A stretch of DNA of 64,000 nucleotides. Origin: Solea solea. Taxonomy: Eukaryota > Chordata > Actinopteri > Pleuronectiformes > Soleidae. The position numbers were made by a program, and so were the translations under genes. The notes under the pieces are model-generated. The model was not told the DNA's origin. It did no database searches and saw only the letters and a list, made by a program, of their open reading frames with translations. Location of the stretch: positions 38,569,956 through 38,633,955 of the forward strand of contig NC_081135.1 of assembly GCF_958295425.1 (NCBI RefSeq), in the 5' to 3' direction. Positions 44,082-48,874 of the stretch are shown here, one piece after another. Within the stretch, counting starts at the first letter, position 1. Each line of letters opens with the position of its first letter.

Positions 44082-44245
44082 ACACACTCCCTGTCACTGT
44101 CTCTCGCCCACTCTCTCACTCAGCAGGAGACCAAACACACGAGCTGCTCATCGCATCTGTTCACACGACTCCCTCGCCAAAAAGAGAGGGAATAAAAAAG
44201 AGAGGGAAATAGTTTGTATACACCCATATATGTGTGTGTATGAGA

Positions 44246-44284
<39 letters not shown>

Positions 44285-45619
44285 CAAAAGCAGCAGTCGT
44301 GTCATAAAAGTAAGAAAATAAACTTTGAAATTGTTAGAAAACAGCAGAAGTTCAGTCGAGCTGCGGTTACACAGTTCCTCTCCACTACACTAGGCGGCGA
44401 TATTCCTCATAAGAATGTGTCACAGAGCAAAACAGCTACAGTTTTACCATTCACTCATTCACCCATTCACTCACATTCAGGTGTCTTGCCAAAGGACACA
44501 TCAGTATGAAGGCCAGCGGAGCTGGGAATCAAACTCACAACCTTCAAGTGGGCGGAGCGCAAAAAAGTCTCCAGTGACCCATCTGCGGGTCCCGACCCGG
44601 TAGTTTGGGAACTGCTGCTTTGGGGGAATAGCTAATTAGCGTGATTATAAACGGTATGAAATGCTAAATCGTCAAAGCCGCTTTCACCCATTCATTTATT
44701 CACTCCGGCATGTAGACTATAGTTGGATCGAACCCACAACCCTCCATTTGGCAGACGACTCACTCGGCCACTAAGCCACCGTCGCACCAAAGAGTCTTTA
44801 AAAATGGGACGGATGGAGCAGTTAACCACCAGGGGGCGACGTTCCAATAACTTGGAACGTTGTGTTTAAGTTGGAAATCAGCTCGTTCCAGTTGAAACCT
44901 TTGACACACAACTCGGAAATTCCGACTTGTGACAATCATCTCCAGAAGTCGGAACTGGGAGTGACGACGTCACCTCCGAGTTCACGACGTTCCAAGAAAA
45001 GTGCGAAAAAAGCATGGACGCAAAACTTGTCCTGGGCGAGCCATTCGCTCGCAATACAGGACGATAACAAACCTCGGCAACAACAGCGACTACGTACGAA
45101 AACACAGGAAGACAGTTTATGTGAAGCAAACGCGACATAAGTTCGCACCAAACCCCAAAAATTCCAAGTTCCAACTACAAATGGAACGCACCAAAAGAGT
45201 GCGACCCAATCAGCATCAAGTGGGCGTGTCTGTTTTGCAACAGGAAGACTGTGAATCAGAGTTTCACGCCACCTAGTGAGCATCTCTGGCGTTACACCTG
45301 TCGATGTAAACACACAAATGTGCGTTTTCTTTTTACACAAAAATGTGAATGAAATCAAAACGTGTGATAAATGTGAGTGAATGTGAGAACATGATGCTCT
45401 CTGAGTGTTAACCGAGTCATTGATGGTCGATGAATCGCTCCAGCACTCACTGCTTTCATATATGAAAACAGTAACAGTGTAGCATCATAAGTTGAGAGTG
45501 CAGAGAGAATGAAGTTGGCACGAGCTCGAGCTCAGTAACTCACGGGTTCCATCGAAGCGCGTGGCGATGGTGTCCAGGAAGGTGTTCTGCGGGGCCAGCA
45601 GCCCCCTCATCACCGGCAT
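530..45619 (-). CDS. kcnh3: ELK-family voltage-gated K+ channel, N-terminal part (kcnh3-like), three exons, runs off left edge
   Basis: This is the start of a KCNH (EAG/ELK) potassium channel, a plasma-membrane channel whose cytoplasmic N-terminus is a cap plus PAS domain that tunes gating. Three exons join in frame (45619-45544, 5383-5150, 664-530; 76+234+135 nt), giving about 148 residues. All introns are GT-AG and all fall in phase 1. The protein opens with [20 protein letters not shown], the ELK signature, followed by [55 protein letters not shown] and LVSHKDI. From memory of the family, [13 protein letters not shown] and LVSHKDI fit KCNH3 better than KCNH4 or KCNH8, which have LANAQ and FSFKDI or ASFKDI, but assignment to kcnh4 is not excluded. 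The transmembrane segments, pore and cyclic-nucleotide-binding homology domain are not in the window. ELK membership is very secure; the paralogue is less so. Confidence 0.9.
752..1003 (+). repeat. Dispersed teleost repeat (family D), copy a
   Basis: This unclassified interspersed element is recognised by CATAAAATGTCAGAAAATG, a Cys/Phe-free AT-rich middle, TGGAGCAAAGA and ATATTCACATTTAAGA followed by CTGAAAAATCACAGAAAC. The same modules occur in at least nine other places in the window, on both strands. Confidence 0.75.
1567..2085 (+). repeat. 31-bp minisatellite, array 2
   Basis: This array uses the same unit as array 1 (GTGAAGTTAACAGTGAG with TTAGCGGCTAA) in kcnh3 intron 2, with about 16 units and some internal higher-order blocks. 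It is bounded by a 43-bp direct repeat at 1498-1540 and 2111-2153 that differs at four positions. Confidence 0.9.
2214..2385 (+). repeat. Dispersed repeat family D, copy b
   Basis: It carries TTGTTTGGTCCATAAA, GATGATGTTCTCAAATGTCT, ATATTCACATTTAAGAAG and CAGAGAAACTGGTTTTA, in plus orientation. Confidence 0.7.
3020..3993 (+). repeat. 31-bp satellite with 310-bp higher-order period
   Basis: About 31 near-identical head-to-tail units contain CCTTGAGTATCTACCAATAC and TGATGCCAAA. Variants (CCTCGAG, GCCATAA, TGAAGCC) recur in a fixed order. The rare TGAAGCC unit appears at about 3308 and again about 310 bp later, exactly ten units. The first few units are more diverged. Confidence 0.95.
4830..4973 (+). 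mobile_element. Palindromic MITE-like element (family M), copy 1, truncated
   Basis: The left arm is present: GGAAACTGAAGTTTGTAAAG, CACTCACTCTCCCACACCAA, AGAGAAAATCAGTGATTTTA, ATCCACTGCT. The right arm is lost. Family M is a foldback-type non-autonomous element whose right end (TTGGTGTGGGAGAGTGAGTG) is the reverse complement of its left end. Confidence 0.8.
5150..5383 (-). CDS. kcnh3: kcnh3 coding exon 2 (PAS core, first part)
   Basis: The acceptor TTTTACAG ends at 5384 and the donor GTGAGA begins at 5149. The two leading bases complete the His codon split by intron 1 (GTHSNF). The exon encodes residues 26 to about 103, including [13 protein letters not shown], the cysteine-rich [10 protein letters not shown] and [12 protein letters not shown]. 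It reads open a few codons into the intron before a stop, which is not meaningful given the consensus donor. Confidence 0.93.
5840..5881 (+). repeat. (CTG)14 trinucleotide repeat
   Basis: Fourteen uninterrupted CTG units lie in kcnh3 intron 1, 460 bp upstream (in transcription sense) of exon 2. On the kcnh3 sense strand it reads (CAG)14. Confidence 0.95.
6075..6140 (+). repeat. (TG)n microsatellite
   Basis: Two (TG)n blocks are separated by ACTG. A second (TG)n follows at 6321-6350 and a third at 6486-6502. Confidence 0.95.
6590..7070 (+). repeat. 20-bp minisatellite (AGAATTCT-AGATTAAAGTC type)
   Basis: About 20 diverged units built on AGTCAGAATTCTGAGATTAA at period 20, changing after 6920 to a 32-bp variant containing TTAGGATTAAAG. 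Many EcoRI sites (GAATTC) result. Confidence 0.9.
7290..7430 (+). repeat. GATACTGATACACATA tandem repeat
   Basis: An irregular array of ATACTGATACACATACAG-like units without stops in several frames, which explains the repetitive Ile/Leu and Tyr/Gln open frames across it. Confidence 0.9.
7921..8028 (-). repeat. Dispersed element fragment (TACGTTCCAGTTG)
   Basis: GTACGTTCCAGTTGTTGTAG, GGAAGTCAGAACTTTCAAG and GAAGTTTCCAACTTGGAAAG match the element at 44822, in the other orientation. It directly abuts the 21-bp minisatellite. Confidence 0.45.
8033..8388 (+). repeat. 21- to 22-bp minisatellite
   Basis: About 16 diverged units of the form CATCGCAAGACTTTACGCCC / AACGTGAGACTTTACACC. Confidence 0.9.
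9466..9643 (+). repeat. 11-bp minisatellite (GAGGAAACAAG)
   Basis: About 16 units of GAGGAAACAAG/GAGGAAACAAA. Purine-only on one strand, it gives repetitive Lys/Arg/Glu or Phe/Leu/Ser open frames. Confidence 0.95.
10461..10661 (+). mobile_element. MITE-like family M, copy 2, internally deleted
   Basis: Both arms are present (CACACCAAACCCCACTGAAA on the left, GGGGTTTGGTGTGGCAGAGT on the right) but the central portion is short. A (CA)n stretch sits at the usual internal position, 10519-10536. Confidence 0.8.
11640..12290 (+). repeat. Dispersed element with gene-count phrases CACTAGGGGGCGGC / GCGCCCTCTAGTGGC
   Basis: An AT-balanced, non-coding sequence with CCCCCCAGTGGCAGG, CAGCCACTAGGGGGCGGC and AGCGCCCTCTAGTGGCAACA. 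This kind of sequence is widely dispersed in teleost genomes; a relative seems to occur at 35430-35620. Class not determined. Confidence 0.5.
13440..14140 (+). repeat. Diverged local repeat blocks with short telomere-like run
   Basis: Three diverged blocks share GAAATGTTCCTTAAA, AACAGACCAAACTGGCCAAAA and AATTCTGTCTCGTAAGAAAT. (CCTAAC)3 occurs at 13573-13590. Confidence 0.6.
14755..14900 (+). repeat. ATATTATCACGATATTT tandem repeat
   Basis: Four or five units of CACAATACAATATTATCACG with GATATTTAAGCCACGGATCA. The same kind of sequence is tandemly repeated at 32200-32495. Confidence 0.85.
15685..16010 (-). mobile_element. MITE-like family M, copy 3
   Basis: A near-complete copy in the opposite sense to copy 4, based on the inner arms (TGCTGGTCTACTGCTGCCTC before GATGAATC...CAGCAGTGAATC). 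Its outer sequence AAGACGTGAACGTGTTCTTA also flanks copy 4. Confidence 0.85.
16060..16450 (+). mobile_element. MITE-like family M, copy 4, near complete
   Basis: This is the best copy for defining the family: AGCAGGAAACTGAAGTTTGT at the left end and ACAAACTTCAGTTTCCTGTT at the right end are almost perfect inverted termini around a 250-bp core. It lies immediately next to copy 3. Confidence 0.85.
16675..16707 (+). repeat. (GGA)n trinucleotide repeat
   Basis: About ten uninterrupted GGA units in kcnh3 intron 1. Confidence 0.95.
19591..19820 (+). mobile_element. MITE-like family M, copy 5
   Basis: The inner modules CAGGAGTTGTTGATCCACTG and AGCAGCAGCTCCTGTGTCC are present, and the outer arms are eroded. 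Confidence 0.8.
20085..20320 (-). mobile_element. MITE-like family M, copy 6
   Basis: An inverted copy with GACTGCTGCCTCGTGTGGTC and GGAGGCAGCAGTGGATCAAC; the outer arms are degraded. It pairs with copy 5 as an inverted duplication about 265 bp apart. Confidence 0.8.
20985..21070 (+). repeat. Dispersed repeat (TATAGCACGAGAACGAAGGA)
   Basis: It shares CACGAG-A-GAAGGACG, AATCACCAAAT and GATATTTTGA phrases with 49770-49860 in idh1 intron 1, so it is a dispersed element rather than unique sequence. Confidence 0.6.
23700..23768 (+). repeat. Short dispersed repeat GCGACCCATCTGTGGGTCCC, copy 1
   Basis: AAAAATAGCCTGCGACCC through ACATTGGGAATCACTGC. Copies at 42308-42378 and 44555-44615 share the GACCCATCTG(T/C)GGG core and the TTGGGAAC-C end. 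Confidence 0.7.
23826..24095 (+). mobile_element. MITE-like family M, copy 7, with (CA)n expansion
   Basis: The left arm is intact. A (CA)18-type tract occupies 23912-23948, exactly where the family carries ATCACAGCACACAGGAG. The right arm is cut off by dispersed repeat copy c. Confidence 0.85.
24096..24300 (+). repeat. Dispersed repeat family D, copy c
   Basis: It begins directly at the truncated right end of a MITE-like copy (TTTCTCAAACCTGGAAATG), then shows TCTTCACATTTAAGAAGC and CACAGAAACTGGTTTTAA. Confidence 0.7.
24876..25024 (-). repeat. Dispersed repeat family D, copy d (fragment)
   Basis: A reverse-orientation fragment is recognised by TTTGCTCCATAAACTAAGAA, CAACATTTTATGAACCAAAC and AAAATAATCGTCACC. 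Confidence 0.6.
25205..25535 (+). mobile_element. MITE-like family M, copy 8
   Basis: Both arms are present (AACCACTCACTCTCCCACAC and GGTGTGGGAGAGTGAGTGGT) with a shortened core. An extra half-arm (CACTGATTTTCTCTGGACTT) precedes it, suggesting a partial second copy. Confidence 0.8.
25745..25860 (+). repeat. 10-bp minisatellite (GTGAGGGAGC)
   Basis: Eleven units of GTGAGGGAGC, two of them variant. Guanine-rich on the plus strand with GGG triplets every 10 bp, so quadruplex folding is possible. Confidence 0.95.
26534..26830 (-). mobile_element. MITE-like family M, copy 9, with (TG)n expansion
   Basis: An inverted copy with TTGTGTCACTGAGG and GGAGGCAGCAGTGGGTCAAC. A (TG)9-type tract lies at 26741-26758, at the family's usual internal site. 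Confidence 0.8.
27541..27815 (-). mobile_element. MITE-like family M, copy 10
   Basis: A diverged inverted copy with ACTCACTCTCCCACACCAAA on the left, GGAGGCAGCAGTGGATCAGC and TTTGGTGTGGGACAGTGAC on the right. Confidence 0.75.
28126..28222 (+). repeat. (AT)n microsatellite
   Basis: Nearly 90 bp of alternating AT with two small interruptions (GTATAT, GTACAT), then CACATAGAGAGAG. Self-complementary. Other AT tracts are at 21886-21945, 26465-26502, 47253-47330 and 62383-62440. Confidence 0.95.
28660..28722 (+). repeat. (CA)n microsatellite, about 30 units
   Basis: One of the longest perfect CA tracts in the window. Confidence 0.95.
29009..29123 (+). repeat. Compound (CA)n / CACGCAGACACA array
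   Basis: Perfect CA grades into ACGCACAC and ACACGCAGAC variants. A similar compound tract is at 31870-31952. Confidence 0.95.
29990..30570 (+). repeat. 14-bp minisatellite
   Basis: About 41 units alternating between ATATGACAGAGTTA and ATATGATGGAGTAA. Pairs and triples of the two types recur, giving partial 28- and 42-bp higher-order periods. No open frame is maintained. Confidence 0.95.
30960..31740 (+). repeat. Degenerate ATTAGATT-rich low-complexity region
   Basis: Nearly 800 bp made of loosely repeated TTAGATTAGATTA, GGATAAAATTAG and ACTAGGATAAA. Strand-asymmetric (very poor in C). Probably a decayed array. Confidence 0.8.
32200..32495 (+). repeat. About 28-bp tandem repeat (GTGACTTAAATATCGTG)
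   Basis: About ten units of ATATTGTGACTTAAATATCG and GTGCTAATATCGT. It is related to the array at 14755-14900, seen on the opposite strand. Confidence 0.9.
33028..33440 (+). mobile_element. MITE-like family M, copy 11, with outer terminus and (CA)n
   Basis: This copy extends further out than most, starting near AAAGGGACAGTTTAGGGTTT, and includes CTTTATCTCACCATGAGTCA before the usual arm. It has a (CA)n tract at 33222-33254. The right side is internally deleted. Confidence 0.75.
34096..34160 (+). repeat. (TCCTG)n with inverted partner
   Basis: CGTCCTGTCCTGTCC repeats at 34096-34125 are followed by GGCGGACAGGACAGGACG at 34140-34158, the reverse complement of CGTCCTGTCCTGTCCGCC. This gives a GC-rich stem around CTGCTGGACGAGGA. 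Confidence 0.85.
34193..34607 (-). repeat. Dispersed repeat family D, copy e (interrupted)
   Basis: Reverse-orientation modules at 34193-34285 (TTCTTAAATGTGAATATTTT) and 34499-34607 (TTTCCAGGTTTGACAAACAC) are separated by about 210 bp of unrelated AT-rich DNA. Confidence 0.6.
34618..34735 (-). mobile_element. MITE-like family M, copy 12, fragment with (TG)n
   Basis: Only GATGGAGGCAGCTCCTGTG, a (TG)17-type tract (34637-34669) and GATGTTAAAATCACTG remain, then a jump to the outer end TTTTTCCAGCAGGAAAAT. Confidence 0.65.
35430..35640 (+). repeat. Dispersed element fragment (GGAATTTCACCAAACTCGG type)
   Basis: It is recognised by AATTTCACCAAACTCGGTGG, CGCAACTCAACAGGAAG and GGCCATTTTACTTTGGGC. 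It resembles an interspersed repeat familiar from fish genomes. The open frames here show no protein similarity that I recognise. Confidence 0.5.
36558..36775 (+). repeat. Dispersed repeat family D, copy f
   Basis: The plus-orientation order is GAGTTGTTTGGTCCAAAAT, TTTGTCAAACCTGGAAAT, ATATTCACATGTAAGAAGC. Confidence 0.7.
37925..37990 (+). repeat. LINE-like 3' fragment
   Basis: AGTCCTTTATTACTCCTGCA followed by GTGAGGAAATTTACATCGTC is a phrase typical of teleost non-LTR retrotransposon tails. The preceding GATACGATACGATAAG stretch is a short tandem repeat. Confidence 0.45.
38296..39507 (+). repeat. 56-bp minisatellite, about 21.6 units
   Basis: Units contain CTAAAGAGCCACGGCACCGC, TCTCAAAAACATCACAGACA and ATAAACGATAACAGAC. 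Only a few positions vary (CCTAAA/CCCAAA; AACGAT/AACGGT/AACTAT/AACGAC), so the array is very homogeneous. The last unit ends in CTCTCAAAAACATCTCTAGC. Confidence 0.97.
39955..39983 (+). repeat. (CTG)n followed by (AGG)n
   Basis: Nine CTG units pass directly into GAGGAGGAGGAGGAG. Confidence 0.9.
40434..40672 (-). mobile_element. MITE-like family M, copy 13
   Basis: An inverted copy with CACACCAAAGCCCATAGAGA, CTGCTGCCTCGTGTGGTCAC and GTTTGGTGTGAGAGAG; a short (TG)n sits at the usual place. A LINE-like repeat abuts the right end. Confidence 0.8.
40664..41075 (-). repeat. LINE-like fragment (TTGCACATTTATCAGG type)
   Basis: AAGGTTCAAGGTTTTTCTTT, then GTATTGCACTGGGGTGTATT, ATATTGCACATAATATGACA and GACTGTGGCTGAGAAAAAGC are phrases seen in dispersed teleost LINE remnants. 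No reverse transcriptase frame is present. Confidence 0.45.
41362..41488 (+). repeat. Mixed GCT/GAT trinucleotide array
   Basis: GCTGCTGATGATGATACTG-type triplets run for about 125 bp. Similar but shorter tracts are at 27943-27981 and 36218-36272. Confidence 0.9.
42308..42378 (+). repeat. Short dispersed repeat GCGACCCATCTGTGGG, copy 2
   Basis: GGGCCCCAAAAAAATCTCCT, GCGACCCATCTGTGGGCCCT and GTTTGGGAACCACCCC. Confidence 0.7.
43615..43830 (+). repeat. Purine-rich AGAAGAGA/ACACAAGA region
   Basis: A 200-bp polypurine tract of GAGAAGA, AGACACGAGA and AGATACAAGA units with an incidental open frame. Confidence 0.85.
44440..44800 (+). repeat. Two diverged repeats with GCCACCG / CAAACTCACAACC ends
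   Basis: Phrases GTGTCTTGCCAAAGGACACA, GGAATCAAACTCACAACCTT and, further on, GATCGAACCCACAACCCTCC with GGCCACTAAGCCACCGTCGC resemble a tRNA-like-ended dispersed repeat of teleosts. Between them is AAAAGTCTCCAGTGACCCAT, ending in GTAGTTTGGGAACTGCTGC. Confidence 0.5.
44822..45195 (+). repeat. Dispersed element with TGGAACGCACC terminus
   Basis: Contains GTTCCAATAACTTGGAACG, GAAATTCCGACTTGTGACA and TTCCAAGTTCCAACTACAAA ending in TGGAACGCACC. Fragments with the same phrases are at 7921-8025 and 60585-60700. The inverted-terminus style suggests a DNA transposon derivative. No transposase is present. Confidence 0.5.
45544..45619 (-). CDS. kcnh3: kcnh3 coding exon 1 (N-terminal cap)
   Basis: This exon holds the ATG at 45619-45617 and 25 codons plus one base, and ends at a GTGAGT donor (45543-45538). 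It encodes the amphipathic N-terminal cap that precedes the PAS core in KCNH channels. The ATG chosen is the first of two (M1 and M4), because the full MPVMRGLL start is conserved in the family. A CpG-rich stretch lies immediately upstream (higher coordinates). Confidence 0.92.
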
Positions 45620-46025
45620 CCTGCTCCGCGTGGACTGGCTCCTGCGCGCGCGGCGGCCCCCGGGGCCCCCGGCGCCGCTGCCGGACTCGTGCGGCTCAGA
45701 GCCGAAGCTCGGCAGGAAGCGGGAGGTTCCCGGTGCGCATCCCAGCCCCTGCAGGAGCGCACCGATCCGAGAGACGCGCGGCGGCTCCAGCTTGGCACCG
45801 CGGGGGCTGTGACCATACTCGAGTCAGCGGAGAGCGCGACGGTTCACTGTGGGATGCACATGGCGCGTGCACCTCCCACCGAGGAGGAGGGAAATAACAA
45901 TAATAACAATAAAAACTGCGATGTGTGTGTGCGCCCTCGCGCTGCGTGGAGAGAGAGGAGAAGATGATGGAGAGAGTTTTGGTGCTGATGGTGCGCGAGG
46001 AAATCTTATATCACAAGCTCCTCCT
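45620..46025 (-). promoter_or_regulatory. kcnh3: kcnh3 5' UTR / CpG-rich promoter region
   Basis: The DNA just upstream of the kcnh3 start codon is strongly GC- and CpG-rich from about 45620 to 45860, with runs such as GGCGGCCCCCGGGGCC, and then grades into purine-rich and (TC)n sequence. This is typical of a vertebrate CpG-island promoter for a neuronal channel. No TATA box is evident and the transcription start cannot be placed. Open reading frames crossing this stretch on both strands reflect GC content only. Confidence 0.45.
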
Positions 46026-46028
46026 CAC

Positions 46029-46150
46029 TCTCTCTCTCTCTATCACACACACACACACTCTCTCTCTCTCTCACTCACTCATTCTCTCGCTCTCTCTCTC
46101 TCGCACACACACACACACACACACACATTCTCTCTCTCTCACTCACTCAT

Positions 46151-46201
<51 letters not shown>

Positions 46202-46234
46202 ATCACACACACACTCTCTCTCTCACTCACCCAT

Positions 46235-46283
<49 letters not shown>

Positions 46284-46316
46284 ATCACACACACACTCTC
46301 TCTCTCACTCACCCAT

Positions 46317-46348
<32 letters not shown>

Positions 46349-46377
46349 GCACACACACACACATTCCCTCTCTCTCT
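46029..46377 (+). repeat. Compound (TC)n/(CA)n array between kcnh3 and idh1
   Basis: It alternates (TC)n, ACACACAC and CACTCACTCATTCTCTCGC blocks. The block TCACTCACCCATTCTCTCGC with its following (TC)n recurs about 81 bp apart, so the array also has higher-order copies. It lies 400 bp upstream of kcnh3 exon 1. Confidence 0.95.
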
Positions 46378-46386
46378 TAAAAATAA

Positions 46387-46690
46387 TTCAAACCAGTTTC
46401 TGTGATTTTTCAGCTTTAAAATAAATTTGAAAAAATACAAATTGTAATAGTTTCTTGTTTTTTTTCTCCATAAAACAAAGAAATCATTCAAACTGAATCA
46501 TTTTTGGTTTGTGGACAAACTCAGAATCAGAATCGAAACATACAAGGAATTTGACTTGGTGTTTTTGTTGTATTTGAATACAATAACATTCTAATTAAAA
46601 CCCAAAGATATCAATATTGTACACAGTAACACAAATCATCAGTTTCTGACATTTTCTGGACCAAATCAGTGGTTAAGTTTTAATCCAGTT
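46387..46690 (-). repeat. Dispersed repeat family D, copy g, split by a LINE-like insertion
   Basis: Reverse-orientation family D sequence runs 46387-46520, is interrupted by an AGAATCAGAATC-type fragment (46521-46636), and resumes with GACATTTTCTGGACCAAAT. This is a nested insertion. Confidence 0.65.
46521..46636 (+). repeat. L2-like LINE fragment nested in family D
   Basis: CTCAGAATCAGAATCGAAAC followed by AAGGAATTTGACTTGGTG is the familiar L2-type end seen in many fish. It is inserted in family D copy g. A related fragment is at 52003-52085. Confidence 0.55.
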
Positions 46691-48598
46691 TTGTACAAAT
46701 GAAAATAAATAAAGTTTCCTTCTCATCAGGACCGCATGGCTCAGAAAAGCCAATCATTGCATACTCCATTACTGCCACCTGCTGGTCAAGCTGTGTCATT
46801 ACATCCACCAAGTGCGTTCGTCGTCTTTGCTGATATAACATGATATATTATATTATATTACATTACATTACATTACATTATATTATATTATATTGATCCA
46901 AGAACAAATAGAACCATCAAGACAATAAAGATAAAACAATTAGAACATGAAAGAGATTATTGATGAAGTCCAGCAGCAAAACACAAACAAACGTCTACAT
47001 TAACAAATGATCAAACTTAATTTCACAGTGAGAAGGTCAGAGGTCACTTACTGTACAGACTGTAAAAACTGTGTTTATGACGTCACAGGCTGTATCAATA
47101 AAGTTGATCAAAAGAAAATGCATCTAATATATAATTACCCAGGTTTTTATTTAGACTTTCACCTTTTTTTTAAAACATTTCATCTTAGTGTTCACTCTAA
47201 TGTTGACAGTTTATCTTTTTATGAAAGTGCATATATTTGCACATTCATTTCATATATATATATACACACATATATACAGTATGTATATATGTGTGTATAT
47301 ATATATATATACAGTATGTGTGTATATATATAGAAAAAAAATAGAAAATACAGACTCCAATAATAAGGAGGGATTGCTCATGCGTTTTTTTCTATTTTAA
47401 ATATGGGCAACACTTTGTGATTAGCCTTAAAATGTCTATATACATACAGTCTTTATTATTAATAATAAAAAGATATGATCGTTATCTTAAAACTATTACA
47501 ACACACACACACACACACACACACACCAGAGAACACAAGCGACGGAACAGGCTGTCACATGACACACCTTCACGTGACGACGACTATCCGTGGAAATAAG
47601 AACGCATAAATAACAACAAGCACTCGTCATGACAAATATGTGATCTGTTTACACGCACACATTCACCCAGAGCGCGCGTGCGCACACAATACGCGTTTAC
47701 AACCTCAATTATATTAAATATAATATTTACAATAACTCTATAAACAGAATTCACTTAAATAGACAGAACTATCATGTATATCTCGACCGACCGACAGACA
47801 GACAGGTGTGTGTGTGTGTAACCTTACCTTTAATAAAGGTAACAGTCTGTGGGAGAACATCAGCAGAACATGTGGACGGAGCGTTGGTAACTTTGTAGAA
47901 CAGTTCCGTCCATGAATGAATCAAACATCCTCAGAAACCACACACTCACACACTCACACACTCACGTTAATAAAACATTCGACTTTATTTGTTTATCGGT
48001 ATTTTTTCATGTCCACTTCACCTGCTACAAACATCCTCAACGGCATCAACCTGAGCCACTGATTGACAGTTACTAATGACCAATCGGCGGCTGTAAGCAG
48101 TACAGGGGGGCGTGGCTAAAGTTTGAAAACTGTTTTAAAACAGATCCCAAACCAGCCAACCTGACCCACCTGGCAACACCTGGAGTCCCGCCCCATAGTC
48201 ACGTGCTCCTGGTCGGCCAATGGGACTCTAGCGTTCATTCAAAAATTCAATTCTGAGTTTAATGGGCTGGCAGAGGAATTGATGTTTACCTCATTTCAAA
48301 AAGGTCAGCATATTTTCTTATTGCTGATTTCACATTTATTTATTTACATACATTTATCTTTTTATTTACATAAATAAATTGATAATTAAGTGGGAGGGGA
48401 CCCACCTGCAATATTAAGCCCCGCCCCTTTATGTCTGCAGATAGAAAATGGACCAATACAAAAACAACAACACGCCCTACAAACATTAATGTACATATAT
48501 ATGATCTGTTTTTGTATAAACTTTTAGAATTAACTTATAAAACTTACATTTTATAAGTTAATTTATAAAATGGCGTCTGTCAGTTTAAAAGCATCTTC
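46691..48598. other. kcnh3-idh1 divergent intergenic spacer
   Basis: About 1.9 kb without coding signal: TATTACATTACATTA repeats at 46845-46895, AT/CA tracts at 47253-47330 and 47502-47525, CACTCACACA near 47942-47964, and otherwise unique AT-rich DNA up to the idh1 promoter. Confidence 0.6.
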
Positions 48599-48760
48599 TG
48601 ATCTCTTCTCATGCACTCAAGTCCCTCCCCCTCATTCCAGCGTGGGCGCGTCTGATTGGCTAAGCGCGGTTTCCCTGCTCGTCTCTGATTGGCCAGCGCC
48701 CCGCTCGTCAGCTCTGGAGGCGGACGCCGGTGTGACTGAGACTCTGTGCCGCTCTGTGCT
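48599..48760 (+). promoter_or_regulatory. idh1: idh1 promoter: EGR-type site and two inverted CCAAT boxes
   Basis: A TATA-less, CpG-rich segment precedes the non-coding first exon. It contains GCGTGGGCG at 48640-48648, an exact EGR/Krox consensus, and two GATTGG motifs (inverted CCAAT, NF-Y type) at 48654-48659 and 48687-48692, exactly 33 bp apart. A C-rich CCCTCCCCC run lies at about 48623. Site spacing and position suit a housekeeping-type promoter. Actual binding is inferred. Confidence 0.6.
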
Positions 48761-48874
48761 CGCAGTTCATCGGCTCAGCTCGGCTCGGCACGGCTGTCCT
48801 CTTCCTCCTCCTCCTCCTCCTCTTCTTAACCTCTTCGCTGTTTGTGTCGCGGACCTTTTTTTAAACCGAACAAG
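48740..48874 (+). other. idh1: idh1 non-coding exon 1 (5' UTR), start approximate
   Basis: A consensus donor AAG|GTAAGA ends this exon at 48874. The next acceptor in phase with the gene sits directly before the ATG at 50881, so the 5' UTR is in this upstream exon. The left limit is a guess. The exon contains GGCTC/GGCAC-type repeats and a (TCC)n run at about 48801-48822. Splicing brings AACAAG in front of the ATG, giving A at -3, a good start context. Confidence 0.6.

Larger units (their letters stand above)
30571..45543. other. kcnh3 intron 1, part C: unlisted content
   Basis: AT-rich DNA between listed repeats, with (CA/TG)n at 31870-31952, 33643-33682, 33779-33824, 40095-40135, 40182-40213, 41693-41752, 41867-41910, 42577-42622, 43118-43174 and 44248-44282, and (TC)n at 44005-44080. 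34860-34970, 37345-37560, 41200-41345 and 43380-43500 read like complex, possibly conserved non-coding DNA. No exon is recognised. Confidence 0.6.

Noticed and set aside
43636..44307. 223-residue open frame, the longest in the window
   Set aside because: It runs through a purine-rich tract, (TC)n and (CA)n repeats. Composition is Arg/Glu/Lys then Ser/Leu then His/Thr, with no domain and no splice context.
45561..45812. Open frame opposite kcnh3 exon 1
   Set aside because: It is antisense to the exon and to its GC-rich upstream DNA. High GC content alone keeps stops rare.
45849..46424. Long open frame of Ser/Leu/His residues
   Set aside because: It is the translation of (TC)n and (CA)n repeats and begins in the kcnh3 upstream region on the opposite strand.
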